A stretch of DNA of 64,000 nucleotides from Asterias rubens (lineage: Eukaryota > Echinodermata > Asteroidea > Forcipulatida > Asteriidae), in the NCBI RefSeq assembly GCF_902459465.1, contig NC_047070.1, positions 14,720,156 to 14,784,155 on the forward strand, in the 5' to 3' direction. The position numbers were made by a program, and so were the translations under genes. Each line of letters begins with the position of its first letter. Position 1 is the stretch's first letter. Below the pieces are notes generated by a model. It was not told the DNA's origin and ran no database searches. It saw only the letters and a program-made list of their open reading frames with translations. Below are positions 44,701 through 55,737 of this stretch, piece by piece.

Positions 44701-46197
44701 AAAATTGAAACTAAATCGTCCCGTTATCTTGTCGGTACTCCGGAGGGGTTCATTTTGTACGGAATGGACGATGGGGAATACATGAACCATCGCTCTATGG
44801 ACGTCTACTTACGAACCCTGTACCCACAAGCCAATGATTTCTTCATGCTGTCCTTTATGATTGGAAACATGCTTTGTGTCTTGGAGATTGCCGTGAGCGG
44901 GGATGATGTCCTTGCCAAAAGGGTCTGTCATTTTCTTTGGGTGTGGGCAAAGTACAATGCCATCCTGATAACGTTATGGTTACCTCTACTTGCTCTCACC
45001 CAGATCCCATTCCTTGACCCCGCTTTTCAGTTCTGCCACAAGATTCTTAGACTATGGAGCCAGACTGGCTTGGCCTCCCAGATTCGGTGCATGTGGATCA
45101 TGCATAGTTACCACAGCGGTTTAATCGTTGCATCATTTCTCTTCTTCTGTGCTGTGGTCGGCTATTGTCAAAGTCGACTCTCCAGAGCGGAGAGCGAAGC
45201 GCAAGAAGGAACGTCCAGTACTGAGTGGTTGCAAAGCACTATGGGTGATTATTACAACATGTTGGTGCGTCCGAGCCCAGGTTACACTCCCGTCATACTA
45301 AACAACGCCCATGTTGAATCGGGCGTACCATGGAATCCCATCAACCCTCTTGGGTTCCCAAATCTCTTCCTGCTAGCAGACAAGTCGCAGGACTATGTGA
45401 AGGATCTTCCAACTTGGTACTACCAGCGAGAAATCAAAGCCGAGCCATCGATGAAGAGCTTTTTCAGAAATGGCTCTTGCTGGAACGTCTGCTCCCCTGA
45501 CAACAAAGACAAACGTCATCAGGAAAACTGTCAACTTTTGCGAGAGTATTTTATGGAACGAGACAAACATTTGAAAGAGTTTAAAGAGGCTGAGAAGTAT
45601 ACAAAGCGAGGGAAAAAACATTCTTGTAAAAAGTGGCTTCCTAGGTTTGTAGATGACCCTCGGAGAGGTGAGCCTTTCTTAGTCACTGACGACCACAAAG
45701 TATCTGATTCTTGTAAAGAGGGGGCAGTCTTAAATCTACCACCAGAAAATCTTGGGAGTACATCTTTAGATGTGAATCAAACTTTTACGAAGAATGTCCA
45801 AACTGAATTTGAGAACTCCAGCTGTAAAGAAAATCCACCCGGTAACGGACAGGGTAGAGTTCCCATTTCAGATGAAAAATCAAAAGAATACGTCGACATG
45901 AAACCAATATGTGATTGTGATTTGCTTGACCTTCAAGCCAACATGGTTGACCGTGGCTTGGGTGACGTGGCGACCATCAACCCGTGGCCAGAGGGCATGA
46001 TGAAGAGTTCAGAGTGTTCCATTTGTCTTGAGCCGTACATGCAAGGTGTGGAGCTTTGTGGCTTACCCTGTGGCCATGCGTTTCACCAGCGCTGCGTCAC
46101 GTTATGGTTGACCAGTAATCGTAACCACTGCTGTCCAAACTGTCGGTGGCCGGCTTTTAAAACCAAAGGCTCCAAATTGTCCAAACACAAAGATTAA
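41797..46197 (+). CDS. RNF103: RNF103 (KF-1) homologue, ER membrane RING-H2 E3 ubiquitin ligase
   Basis: Four exons: 41797-42031, 42465-42598, 43591-43706, 44325-46197 (phases 1, 0, 2; all GT-AG), giving 2358 nt (785 residues). In vertebrates this ER-anchored E3 ligase works in ER-associated degradation. Residues 1-25 are a hydrophobic signal-anchor. The next stretch, including AWYETG, the SGDVMEGEL block across the first splice site, FGIRAGTF and FCRKRGW, follows the vertebrate protein closely. Membrane segments lie near residues 334-353, 365-392 and 427-445. The C-terminal RING-H2 (residues 726-768) begins CSICLEPY, has PCGHAFHQRC in the middle and ends CCPNCRWP, so all eight zinc ligands are present. 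It is about 100 residues longer than the human protein, the extra being mostly in the polar stretch between the last membrane segment and the RING. An acceptor (ATTCAG at 41713-41718) upstream of the ATG suggests an untranslated first exon. Confidence 0.93.
42115..42400. repeat. Interspersed repeat family B copy in RNF103 intron 1
   Basis: GAGAAACTTCTCAGTTCTGAAAAGAAC...CTTCTTGTTTTCACTAC...TTCTTAATTGGTCTTAATG...CAAGTAGATACACACATGG, the family B order. It occupies most of the 430-bp intron. Confidence 0.65.
43354..43427. repeat. (AAAC)n microsatellite
   Basis: About 18 copies of the tetranucleotide CAAA/AAAC with two interruptions, in RNF103 intron 2. The frames across it (FVCLFVCLFV-type and NKQTNKQT-type) are artefacts. 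Confidence 0.9.
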
Positions 46198-46397
46198 GTT
46201 TGAAGGGGTTTAAATGAAAGTTTACCGTGTGTCCTATTTTTAGCTTGGTTTGCAATAGCACTGATACTGTTTCATAGTGATGCCTGTAGCATTTGCTCAG
46301 AAATTGAATTTAAATTTGTATAAACCCTCCTCATCTTAAGTATGTTCCTTTCATTAATCCCTGATGTATGATAAAGATGTTTTTTAGGTACAAACAC

Positions 46398-46737
46398 TTA
46401 AAGACACTCGACACTATTGGTAATTGTCAAAGACTAGCCTTTACAGTTGGTGTATCTCAACTTATGCATAAAATAACAAAGCTGTGAAAATTTGAGCTCA
46501 ATCGGTCGTCGAAGTTGCGAGATAAAAGACCCAGGTTGTCACACGAAGTTGTGTGCTTTCAGATACTTCATTTTGAGACCTCAAATTCTAAATCTGAGGT
46601 CTCATAATCAAATTCGTGGAAAATTACTTCTTTCTCCAAAACTACATTACTTCAGAGGGAGCCGTTTCTCACAATGTTTTATACTATCAACCTCTCCCCA
46701 TTACTTGTAAGGTTTTATGCTAATAATTATTTTGAGG
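46398..46737 (+). mobile_element. Family A MITE, right end missing
   Basis: TTAAAGACACTCGACAC at the left; stops at TAATAATTATTTTGAG without the terminal inverted repeat. About 200 bp after the RNF103 stop codon, so possibly in its 3' untranslated region. Confidence 0.8.
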
Positions 46738-47254
46738 GTTCATTGATCATTTTGGCAGTCTAAAACCAATCTATGATACCTATAAATGTGCTAGTGAAGC
46801 AAACGAACCACCATACAATTTTGCACGTAAGCTATCATGTAGATGTATTTATGGTGACACTTTTTAAAGAAATGTTTAGTTCCATATTTTAGAGGAGTGC
46901 TTAGTGTGAATTGCTAACCATGCCGAATAATATAAAGGTTGTTTGTGTGGTTTTTTAATGTATCAGGAGATTGAGTATACAAAAAATATATGTCAGAGAG
47001 ACTGTTCCTTTGAGAAGGGAGAAACTGGGTAAGGTGCCTCGAGATCATTCAACCCCATGGTCTGAACTTTCAAGGAGGAAATGATTAACAACTTGTTTGC
47101 CCCTCTCTCTCCATTTCTTTCCACTTGACTTCTGTTACAGCAATATACTTGTGTGTGTGGTGGTTGTCATCTAGTTTGTGAGAAAAAGTTCATCCATTGG
47201 CAAAACCATAACTAGATTTTGTGCAGTTAATAGTTGTTTTATGAAAGACCAGAC

Positions 47255-47633
47255 TTAAAGGCAGTGGACACTATTGGTAATTGTCAAAGACTAGCCTTCA
47301 CAGTTAGTGTATCTAAACATGTGCATAAAATAACTAACCTGTGAAAATTTGAGCTCAATCGGTCGTCGAAGTTGCGAGATAATAATGAAAGAGAAAACAC
47401 CCTTGTCACACGAAGTTGTGTGCGTTTAGATGGTTGATTTCGAGACCTCAAGTTCTGAACCTGAGGTCTCGAAATCAAATTTGTGGAAAATTACTTCTTT
47501 CCCGAAAACTATGGCACTTCAGAGGGAGCCGTTTCTCTAAATGTTTTATAACATCAACCTCTCCACATTACCAAGAAAGGTTTTATGCTAATAATTATTT
47601 TGAGTAATTACCAACAGTGTCTACTGCCTTTAA
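47255..47633 (+). mobile_element. TTAA-flanked palindromic MITE, family A
   Basis: TTAAAGGCAGTGGACAC...GTGTCTACTGCCTTTAA with the central stem GAGACCTCAAGTTCTG / CCTGAGGTCTCG. Between the convergent RNF103 and FAM204A genes. Confidence 0.87.
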
Positions 47634-48344
47634 ACTGTAGCGTTGATCGGGGGTTGCGTTGTACACAGGTGTAAATGACACAAGGATGCAAATAACTTGC
47701 TGTTCTGTCTCTTTGTAGCTTTATTTACACTCAACAAATCATGAAATTACACAAAGCAGAACCCTAAACCAGAGGACGCCCTCTCTGGCGAGCCGGTTTA
47801 CCGATCGGCCTGCATGGGCGTCCAGCAGTGCTCCGAAGAGAAGTCATGCTGGCTCCCCCTACTGGTCGATCGGCACCGCCGCTACAATAAACTTTTTAAA
47901 ACCGTCTGAATTACTTTTAGGTTGAGCAATACCAAACCAATCCCAGTTTGTTTTTCTTCGACCGCGGATTCAGTCAGGGGGGGGGGGGTGGTTTGTTACA
48001 CACCCCCATGCAGTTATGTAGAGCATAGGTGTAGTGGACTTGTAAAAAACACTTCCATATTGTTGGAAAACCAACAAATTGTCAGAGTTTATGCAATAAA
48101 AGCATTTCAAAATGCATTTCAATACATTTACAGGTATAATTACATTACATGTAGGTATATGTTGACAATGTTGTGGAGGGAATTGAATAAAGAACACTGT
48201 AAAAACAATTTCACTGTGCTTTGTTCTTTTTTCTGTGTCACTCATTTAAGTGTCTCATTTTTAAGTGTCTCATTAAAAACAATTTTGTTTACAAATGAAA
48301 TCGACAATTTCTCTAAGTTTTAATGCAATTTGTTACTTAACCAT

Positions 48345-48722
48345 TTAAAGCCATTATACACTTTCGTTAAACAGTATTGTCCAAGTCCCACACTTCGTGT
48401 ATCACAACTTATATATAAAATAACAATCCTGTGGAAATTTAGGCTCAATCGGACATCGGAGTCGGGAGAAAATAACGGGAAAACCCACTCCTGTTTTCGC
48501 GTGTTTCGCCGTATCATGACATGTGTTTATAGAAAATCCGTAATTCTCGTTAACGAGAATTTATATTGTTTTACCGTTTTCTCAAAAAGTAAAGCATTTC
48601 ATGGACTAATATTTCAAGAGAAGTCTTTCACCATTACCGTCTGTAAACCCTGTAAATTATATGTAAATCTGTGAACTTTTTTCTTTTTTTTCTGTACCGA
48701 AAGGGTCCAATGGCTTTAAATG
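48345..48722. mobile_element. MITE with TTTAAAGCCATTATACACTTTCG termini
   Basis: Left end ATTTAAAGCCATTATACACTTTCG, right end CGAAAGGGTCCAATGGCTTTAAAT. The central palindrome is ATTCTCGTTAACGAGAAT. Body phrases such as AATCCTGTGGAAATTTAGGCTCAATCGG echo family A, so it is a distant relative. A fragment of its end recurs at about 53258. Confidence 0.75.
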
Positions 48723-48820
48723 ATTACATGACTGCCAGTTGGGCAAAATTCTAAATTTAGTAAAAGTAACCGGAAACAGGTCAAGTCTTATTATCTGTTT
48801 TTCTTTGTTGAATAGTGACA

Positions 48821-48826
48821 TTTATT
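48821..48826 (-). terminator. Possible FAM204A poly(A) signal
   Basis: TTTATT on the plus strand reads AATAAA on the minus strand, about 235 nt downstream of the FAM204A stop codon. Position is plausible; no transcript evidence. Confidence 0.35.
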
Positions 48827-49060
48827 TCACTTTCACAAAATATAGTTTTTATAGCCATAAAATACATTGAACGTAAGTATTTAAAGAAATAGAATCGTGC
48901 ACTGTACAACTCAAATGGTTTGGACCAACTTGGTCCTGGAGGTTTTAATATGCGCAAGAATTGCACAGTCTGTTGCACACTAGACCACACCATGTGTTAA
49001 ACAGGTCCTTTTATGAACGAAAATCAAGGACAAACTTCTGCAAGCTGTCAGTTTCCACAG

Positions 49061-51064
49061 TTACATGTTGCCTTTCATTTGCCATCTTTCCTTTGCTTCG
49101 AAACCCCAGTTCAGTTTCTTCTTCTTCCGCTTTGATTTCCTCTTGGTTTCTTCACTCTGTGAAAGAAAAAATGTTTTTTGAAAGAAGAAAGAAAACAATT
49201 TCAAACTGTCTTCAGTGTCTCTATAAAACAATGTGCAAAGACTTTATCCAATTTTTAACAAGAAATGTTTTCAACATCTGGATTAACATGCCTGTGCTCT
49301 TCCAAATGAGCTATCTTGTCATAATGCTTCGATCCCAATATTTTGTTGATATCTTTTCAAGCTTTATAAATGTTGGTACTATGTTTATTTAACATCTTTG
49401 TTTGGGGCAGCCAGTCGAAAGCCATTCAACATGCAACTACCGTATAGCCAGGGATCGCACCAAAGCTGGCAATCGAGCGTGTGAAACGGCAGGTGAGGGA
49501 TCAGCAAGAGCACGTTAATCAGGAGGTTTCATTTCCAAAGCCCGCACTAGTCGATTATTCTTTGTTAAACCCCAAATTATTTATATTTAACCAAGTCAGT
49601 TTCCCATGTGGTCTATTACATAAAAAATAATGTATGGTAGGCCTGGAAATTCAAGTAGACCATGGCTTCCGTTGCCCTGGTCTTGGCCTTGGTGCCACTC
49701 AAAAAGTTTCCCATAGACTATCTGATTTACCCAATGGTAGTGCCCTTTTCAAATTGAAAATGGCCTTGCCCTCTAAAAGATGAAATCTTAGGCTTTATAC
49801 AGTACGACAAATGTATGTGTTGACAAAATGTACTGATAGACGAGATTGTCAGGGCTGAGGATTTATTAATGATGTCTTTGGAAATCTTAAACCATTACCT
49901 CCTTCCATTTCAGATAGTCCCTTGCATCTGCTGACTTGGCTATTTTACAAGCTAGGTCTCGTTTGGCCAACTGGTCACTCAGATCTTCAGCTTCTTCAAA
50001 CTTGCCTTCCTTCACAGCTTGATCAAGTTGCTTCTCCAAACCACTCTTTAAAAGAAAGAAACAAAACAGATTCCGGTTTCAACTTTTGTAAGACTAGGAC
50101 ATAAATGTATATGTTTGTGGTAACACCATGTGTCTATCTCCATCATGGTGTTCTTTTGAGACCTTGTCTTGCTATAATATATTCTACTATCACAGAGTAG
50201 ATGTTTCAGAATTCGGGAGACTTCTCAGGCAAGTAGATACACACATGACGTTACCTCAATTATACATCATTGATACGTCACCATGCAATGATGGCTCAAT
50301 CCCATATAGATTTAATTCGATTAATTTATTGTCCATTTAAAAGATAAAAATGGAAACTTTACATGTGTAAACATTGATAAAAGGTGCTAACCAACTGACT
50401 GATATCGTCATTCAAATCATAATTTTGTATAAGCAATCAGGAAACAGTGGGATTCTGAGGAAAACAATAACATAATCAAAACTTGGGGGCACTGGGTTAA
50501 TTTCCATGGAAATCTCCGGCGGACAGAATTCCCTGGGACACCGGCACTTGAAGGGAAAAATAATCGGCCCCTTTTTGGTTTTTAAACAGTAACAGTATTC
50601 ATTACTGCTGTTGGAGACAGGGAACATGACAAATATGACGGCAGCATGCATGTAATTTCACCTTATTTGGATTGTACTGGCCATGGTCTATCCCCTGCTG
50701 TATATGCTCATTGACGTTGAGATTTCTCTTGAGGGTGTTCCAATGCTCTTGGTGTTCCTGGCTAGGGGCCTTTTCCTCACCTTGAATTAAATGGATACCA
50801 ATGTTTACATCTTGTTTAATAAAATAGCAATCCTGGGCAATCAAATAGGCCTAACGAAAATAAGAGTTTGTTTCCAGTAACCCGACGATTATTGCATTGC
50901 TCGAGAATAACTCATAGCCTGTGATTTGACCTAGGGTTCTTTCAGGGTTTTTCAAAACTGTAGCTAGCATTCTGGGTCTAAATTTGATCTAATCGCACAG
51001 TGAAACAGGTAACTTGAAATATTGTTTTCACTTGGTGTTTGCTTTGGTTTTAAAAGCCTCTAAC

Positions 51065-51097
<33 letters not shown>

Positions 51098-52690
51098 CAG
51101 TTCTTATATACAGCTACATGTCAAAACCTATTCAGCATATAAAGTGCATATTACAAAATGAAGTCTCTAAGCGCTTCTGTGATTAAAAAGATAGGTTTTA
51201 AGCTTAGATTTAAATTGTTCTAGCGTGGAACAGTCTTTGAGATTGTTGGGAAGAGAGTTCCATAGTCTAGGTTAAGCATATTTGAAGATGTGCAACTCTT
51301 GAGAATAAAGTGGGTCCATCTTTTTAATTTTTAAAATGCGTATCAACCGCAACTTGTGCTCATCAGCCCATGCGTATCGGCCCGATTTGCTGCGTGAGGA
51401 GAACCCTGTTTGATCCCCACACAATTCCACATGATTTTGCAAGCACAGGTCATGAAAAGATCTCCTCCCCACCTCCTCCCACGTCTTAAAACATATGTGT
51501 CAGGAACTATCAGTATTTTTACTTTGAGAATCGATACCCTCGTTTTGTTTTGTTGTTGAATCATCAGTCTCTTTCAGGTTGCTTGATGATGGGCCAGGCG
51601 GGCAGGATAAAGAAGCATCTTTTTGATCTGAAAAAAAAGGAAATGTTCCCAGTTTTAGACACATATATTAGCTCATTTATTAGTAATAACCGATATAGTT
51701 TATTCACTGCTCTCTACGTATAAAATACACTTATCTTCTTCACTGCTCACAGTCATAGTAGAAATCGTACAAGTTCAACTATGCCTGTTCAAGATTTGAA
51801 ATTGTCTGGGCAGGTTTTAAACTTTGTATGAGTTTGTACAGCACCATCTTTTCTTTACTACGTTTTTAAGATGACTAGAAAATGGGGGAGGTACAAATAT
51901 AATTGAGGAAAAGGAAGAATTTTACAAAAGAAGCCGGGTTTCTATTATATAAGGCTATTTTGTCATGTTTGTGATAGTTGCAGTTATCTTAACCCTTGGA
52001 CCTCATCCCTCCAGACAGTTGTAGACTAGAGGGTTATGATTATCAAAACTATAAAATAAATGCGAGTACCTGAGTTTTTAATTCTTTGCTTTTTGATTCC
52101 GTGTCTTGTACTATCCTTAGACTTGGAAGATTCTGTTCTACGTCTCTTCAGCTGGCTGAAAGTCTGTGGAATTATAGAACACAATTTCGATTTATTTTAC
52201 CATTTCGTAAATGATCACTCGTCTTTATGGTAACAAGCCAAAGCCAAATTTTAATTGTTCAATTCAATTCAAAAGGAAAGGAAATTAAGTTTTAAATTAA
52301 CAAATCGTTTGCACAAATTGAAGTAAACCTTGTTGTAGGATGGAAAGAAACTATACTTTGCATGACAAGATCTGAAATCCTTTTAGGGCTATCTCATTAA
52401 TTATCTTGCTTCATACCAGTGGAAAATATTTAAACGAACGAAACAAAACTAATTAAATGGTCAGTTATTTTGTTTACATTGTTATTGTGTACACATGACA
52501 GTTGACACACCTGCCAATGTTGTTGAGCTACACCTCTTGGTGGCGCTGTCTCACTGCTGTCAAATGCTGCGTTTGAAGCTCCGTATAGCTCACGGTGGTC
52601 GTCACTCTCGTCCGTGAAATCCCCTAATTTTACCTCTTCAGTTTCGCTGTCACTCGACAAATCACTGAAATCTGGAACCGCAGACCACAT
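49061..52690 (-). CDS. FAM204A: FAM204A-like protein
   Basis: Six exons, minus strand: 52690-52511, 52163-52070, 51627-51523, 50780-50662, 50045-49899, 49156-49061. All are GT-AG and in phase, giving 741 nt (246 residues, stop TAA). The human protein is of similar size (about 230). Its function is not established. The N-terminus (MWSAVPDFSDL...) is acidic and serine-rich. The middle has basic runs (QLKRRRTESSKSKD, GIKKQRIKN) that could be nuclear localisation signals. The diagnostic block starts at residue 167 (SGLEKQLDQAVKEGKFEEAE) and continues DLSDQLAKRDLACKIAKSAD, followed by the last exon's KKKKLNWGFEAKERW near the C-terminus. Both blocks match vertebrate FAM204A. The donor of exon 3 is uncertain: GTATCG nearer the exon's 5' side would also keep frame. 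The gene is convergent with RNF103 and starts about 3 kb from the next gene. Confidence 0.87.
50105..50330. repeat. Interspersed repeat family B fragment
   Basis: GGTAACACCATGTGTCTATC, CTATCACAGAGTAGATG, GAATTCGGGAGACTTCTCAG and AAGTAGATACACACATGACG. In the FAM204A intron between exons 4 and 5. Confidence 0.6.
51060..51290 (-). repeat. Retroposon tail with (AAT)n tract
   Basis: An (AAT)n run at about 51065-51093 is followed by AACAGTTCTTATATACAGC, TCTCTAAGCGCTTC, TAGGTTTTAAGCTTAGATTTAAATTG and GAGAGTTCCATAGTCTAGG. This order is typical of non-LTR retroposon 3' ends. A related fragment, (AAT)n then TTATATAGCGCC, lies at 61134-61215. No reverse transcriptase coding was seen. Confidence 0.5.
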
Positions 52691-53039
52691 GGATATTATT
52701 TAGATGTTGCCCAACGCTTTAAGGTGAGTTGGAGAGATTTAAAATGTACATTTTCCCACGAAGTTTGGCTCACAACCCCGTGTGTGTGTGTATGTATTTT
52801 TGCAAAAGAGAGAAAGGTGATCGCCTGTCAAGTCATGAATATTCATAATTCTTCTGAACTCGACCAATCACCCTTCGTCATTGGCGGTGAGTGGAACCCA
52901 GGCGCGCGGCGTGTATCATTTTTTTTTATAGACAACACCTGTTGTGTTTGTTTCCAGACAAAACAGATATTTATTGAGTAAATGTGAAAATATGTGGATT
53001 GTGACTTGTACTTTTACAATCATAATAAATAGCAACAAC

Positions 53040-53350
53040 ATCACTCTGAACTGAGCACGGAGGCACATGTACAGCAGTCATTAATGGCAATGTAAAAAAA
53101 ATATTTTAATTGAAGATGATGAAGATTGTGCATCTTTTCCGAGCAATGTCATGTGGGGGAAGAATTTACCTAAGTTATTCAGCCTAAAATTATAATATTT
53201 ATAGACCAAGTTTAGAGACTTTTATTGTATTATTAATATCATATTGCTTCACCTTGAAGCCATTATACACTTTCGTTAAAGGGGGACATCGTTTCAAGTT
53301 CAAACCTCTTGAAGTGTTACTGCATTGAAATTAGGCTAACCACATTTAAT
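53040..53350. other. Intergenic, no gene recognised
   Basis: AT-rich, with a fragment GAAGCCATTATACACTTTCGTTAA (about 53258) from the MITE family seen at 48345-48722. FAM204A's promoter probably lies between 52690 and about 53000. Confidence 0.4.
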
Positions 53351-53356
53351 CCTTTG

Positions 53357-53477
53357 GAAAAGTTTCTGTATGGCGCAACCACTTTTTCATTAGATATCAA
53401 ATAATATAGTATCTAATTTACCTCAATGAGATATTCCTTTTTGTAAAAATGAGTGAAAAAGTGGTGGCGTCATATGT
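53357..53477. mobile_element. Palindromic MITE, GGCGC(C/A)ACCACTTTTTCA termini (copy 2)
   Basis: AAGTTTCTGTATGGCGCAACCACTTTTTCAT at the left and AATGAGTGAAAAAGTGGTGGCGTCATA at the right, with the centre AATATAGTATCTAATTTACCTC identical to copy 1 (3998-4126). Confidence 0.75.
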
Positions 53478-54306
53478 AAATAAAGAGTTGCTGCATTAGA
53501 ATTAGGCTACACGTATCCTTTTTTAAAGAGTTGCTCATGCACTAAAACAACCGATTGTAATTTAGAAGTAGGTTTGATTAAAAGAAACCATAAATCTGCC
53601 TCAGGATAGCCAGCAGAATTCCATACATACCATCTCTTCTGTCATTTTGTGAAGTAAAAACTTTTAAGTAGTGGACCATTTACTCAAAAACAGAACTCAA
53701 AGTGCTTGATCAAAAGGCAATAAATAGACAAATGTCATCATAATATCATACCCCTGTACATAATCCTTCCTACAATTTTGATAAAAGTTGTTTTGATTGA
53801 AAACCCTTTTTAATTTTTGCCAGCACTTTTGTTAGTTCTCCTTTTGTCAGACCTTTTTATTTTTGGCAGCACTTTTTGTCAGCATTGACTCTCAGAATCT
53901 CACACAGTTTCTCTTGTGTAATTAATCTGAGTATAGGTGAGAACACTGATATAAATATAGACCTAGTCAAGTTACTTCTAAAACAAGCAGGTTTTGTTCA
54001 GGAGCAGCCATGGTTGAAAGAAGGGTCACACAGCTCAAATGAAGCCATGAAACCATGCATGGATGGAATGAAGTCCATAAACATGAACCTTGCAACTTGC
54101 ACTCCTTTTTGTAGAGCTCTCCATGCTTGCATGAACCCTGTGTTAAATTCTTGAAGGACTTGTACTGCCTGAAGTAATATGATAGATTGAGGCCACCAGC
54201 TACAGCTGCGGCTGTTGCTAAGGGTTTTGCTCAGGGTGTTGCTACGAATTTCCTATTTCAATGAATGACGAGGCAGCGAACAGCCATTTTGTACACGGCC
54301 CAAGTT

Positions 54307-54681
54307 TTAAAGGCACTGGACACCTTTGGTAATTGTCAAAGACCAGTCTTCTCACTTGGTGTATATCAACATAAATATGCATAAAATAACAAACCTGTGT
54401 AAATTTGAGCGCAATTGGTTATCACAGTTGCAGGATAATAATGAATTAAGAAACACCCCTTGTCACACGAAGTTGTGTGATTTAAGATTTCAAGACCTCT
54501 AAATCTAAGTCTGAGGTCACAAAATCACATTCGTGGAAAATGACTTTTTTCTTGACAACTACGTCACTTCAGAGGGAGCTGTTTCGCACAATGTTTTGCA
54601 CAAATACTATCAGCCTCTCCCCATTAAGGTTTTATGCTAATAATTATTTTGAGTAATTACCAATAGTATCCACTGCCTTAA
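54307..54681 (+). mobile_element. TTAA-flanked palindromic MITE, family A
   Basis: TTAAAGGCACTGGACACC...GTATCCACTGCCTTAA. More diverged than other copies, with a weakened central stem (CAAGACCTCTAAATCTAAG / TCTGAGGTCACAAAAT). Confidence 0.82.
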
Positions 54682-55737
54682 AAAATGGGATGGTGTACAA
54701 CAAACTTGGTTGTAGACTTGAAGTGTACATTTTACACCTAACATCCTTGAGTGATTACCTCAAACAACTCCCAGCCAATGTGTACACTTGCAAGTCTTCA
54801 TCGACCTCAGAAATGGCTTTGTTTGGGCTTGTGAATTCAAAGGCAAAGGGTATTTGAAGTGGGATGTATGTACTTAAGAGCATTGAGAGTAGGCTATCCA
54901 ACTGATTGGCTTCATATGATTTAGAAAGAAAAGTGTATTCCAAACAATTTTTGCTAAGAACTCTCCAAGTTTGTTTTTAACTCATTCTGCTTTATGTCTT
55001 TTAGCTTCTTTCTATTATTGTCTAATGTTGTCTTTATAGACTTATTGTAAACAATTATAGATTTTTAATATAGGCCAGGAATATTGGAATTGAAGGCCTT
55101 CGGGCTACAGTTTTGGTCAACTTTTTTAATTCCAGGCAAATGTCCCTGGCTTTTGTTTTGTTTGTGTTTGTTTTTTGTATGAGTTTTATGCCAAATAAAT
55201 GATAATAAAAGTATTAATGATAAATTCAAACTCCCTTTTAGTACTTTTCTCCGAAAGACACAAAGACATCTCCCTTACGAGAGTCAAATTAATTCGAACT
55301 TTTGTGTGTATCTGCAAGAATTTCAGGGAATTTCTTTCACAATATTTGTTTCATCTTCATGTATGTAGATCTTTACTCTTTTATTTTGTCTATTTTGTTT
55401 ACATACAGATGGAAATTTCAGTGGATACATGACAACTTTAAACTGATAGAACTGAGGATGTTATTAGGGGATGGATCAATAAGTTCCAGAGCGGAAAACA
55501 TTTTGCGATAAAAAGAAAATTACAGGCCTACTTTATACGAAGAGGGAATGTTGTAAAGCCACGATCAACCTTGGACATTACGTAAATGTAGCTCAATATT
55601 GTCATATTATTCGGCAACACAATGGTTTACCTTGCTTGAATTGATGAGAGACACTCCCGACTTCAGGGGAAAAATTATGATTCTGAGGAAGGGACTGTGA
55701 GCTACGGAGTAAGAGGGACGGAGATAAAACCAGCAAG

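Noticed and set aside
48961..49392. Plus-strand frame of 143 codons
   Set aside because: Antisense to the last FAM204A exon; the minus-strand reading matches the family and has correct splice sites.
53876..54154. Plus-strand frame of 92 codons upstream of the PDZ gene
   Set aside because: No domain and no in-phase splice to the PDZ gene's first coding exon, which begins with its own ATG.
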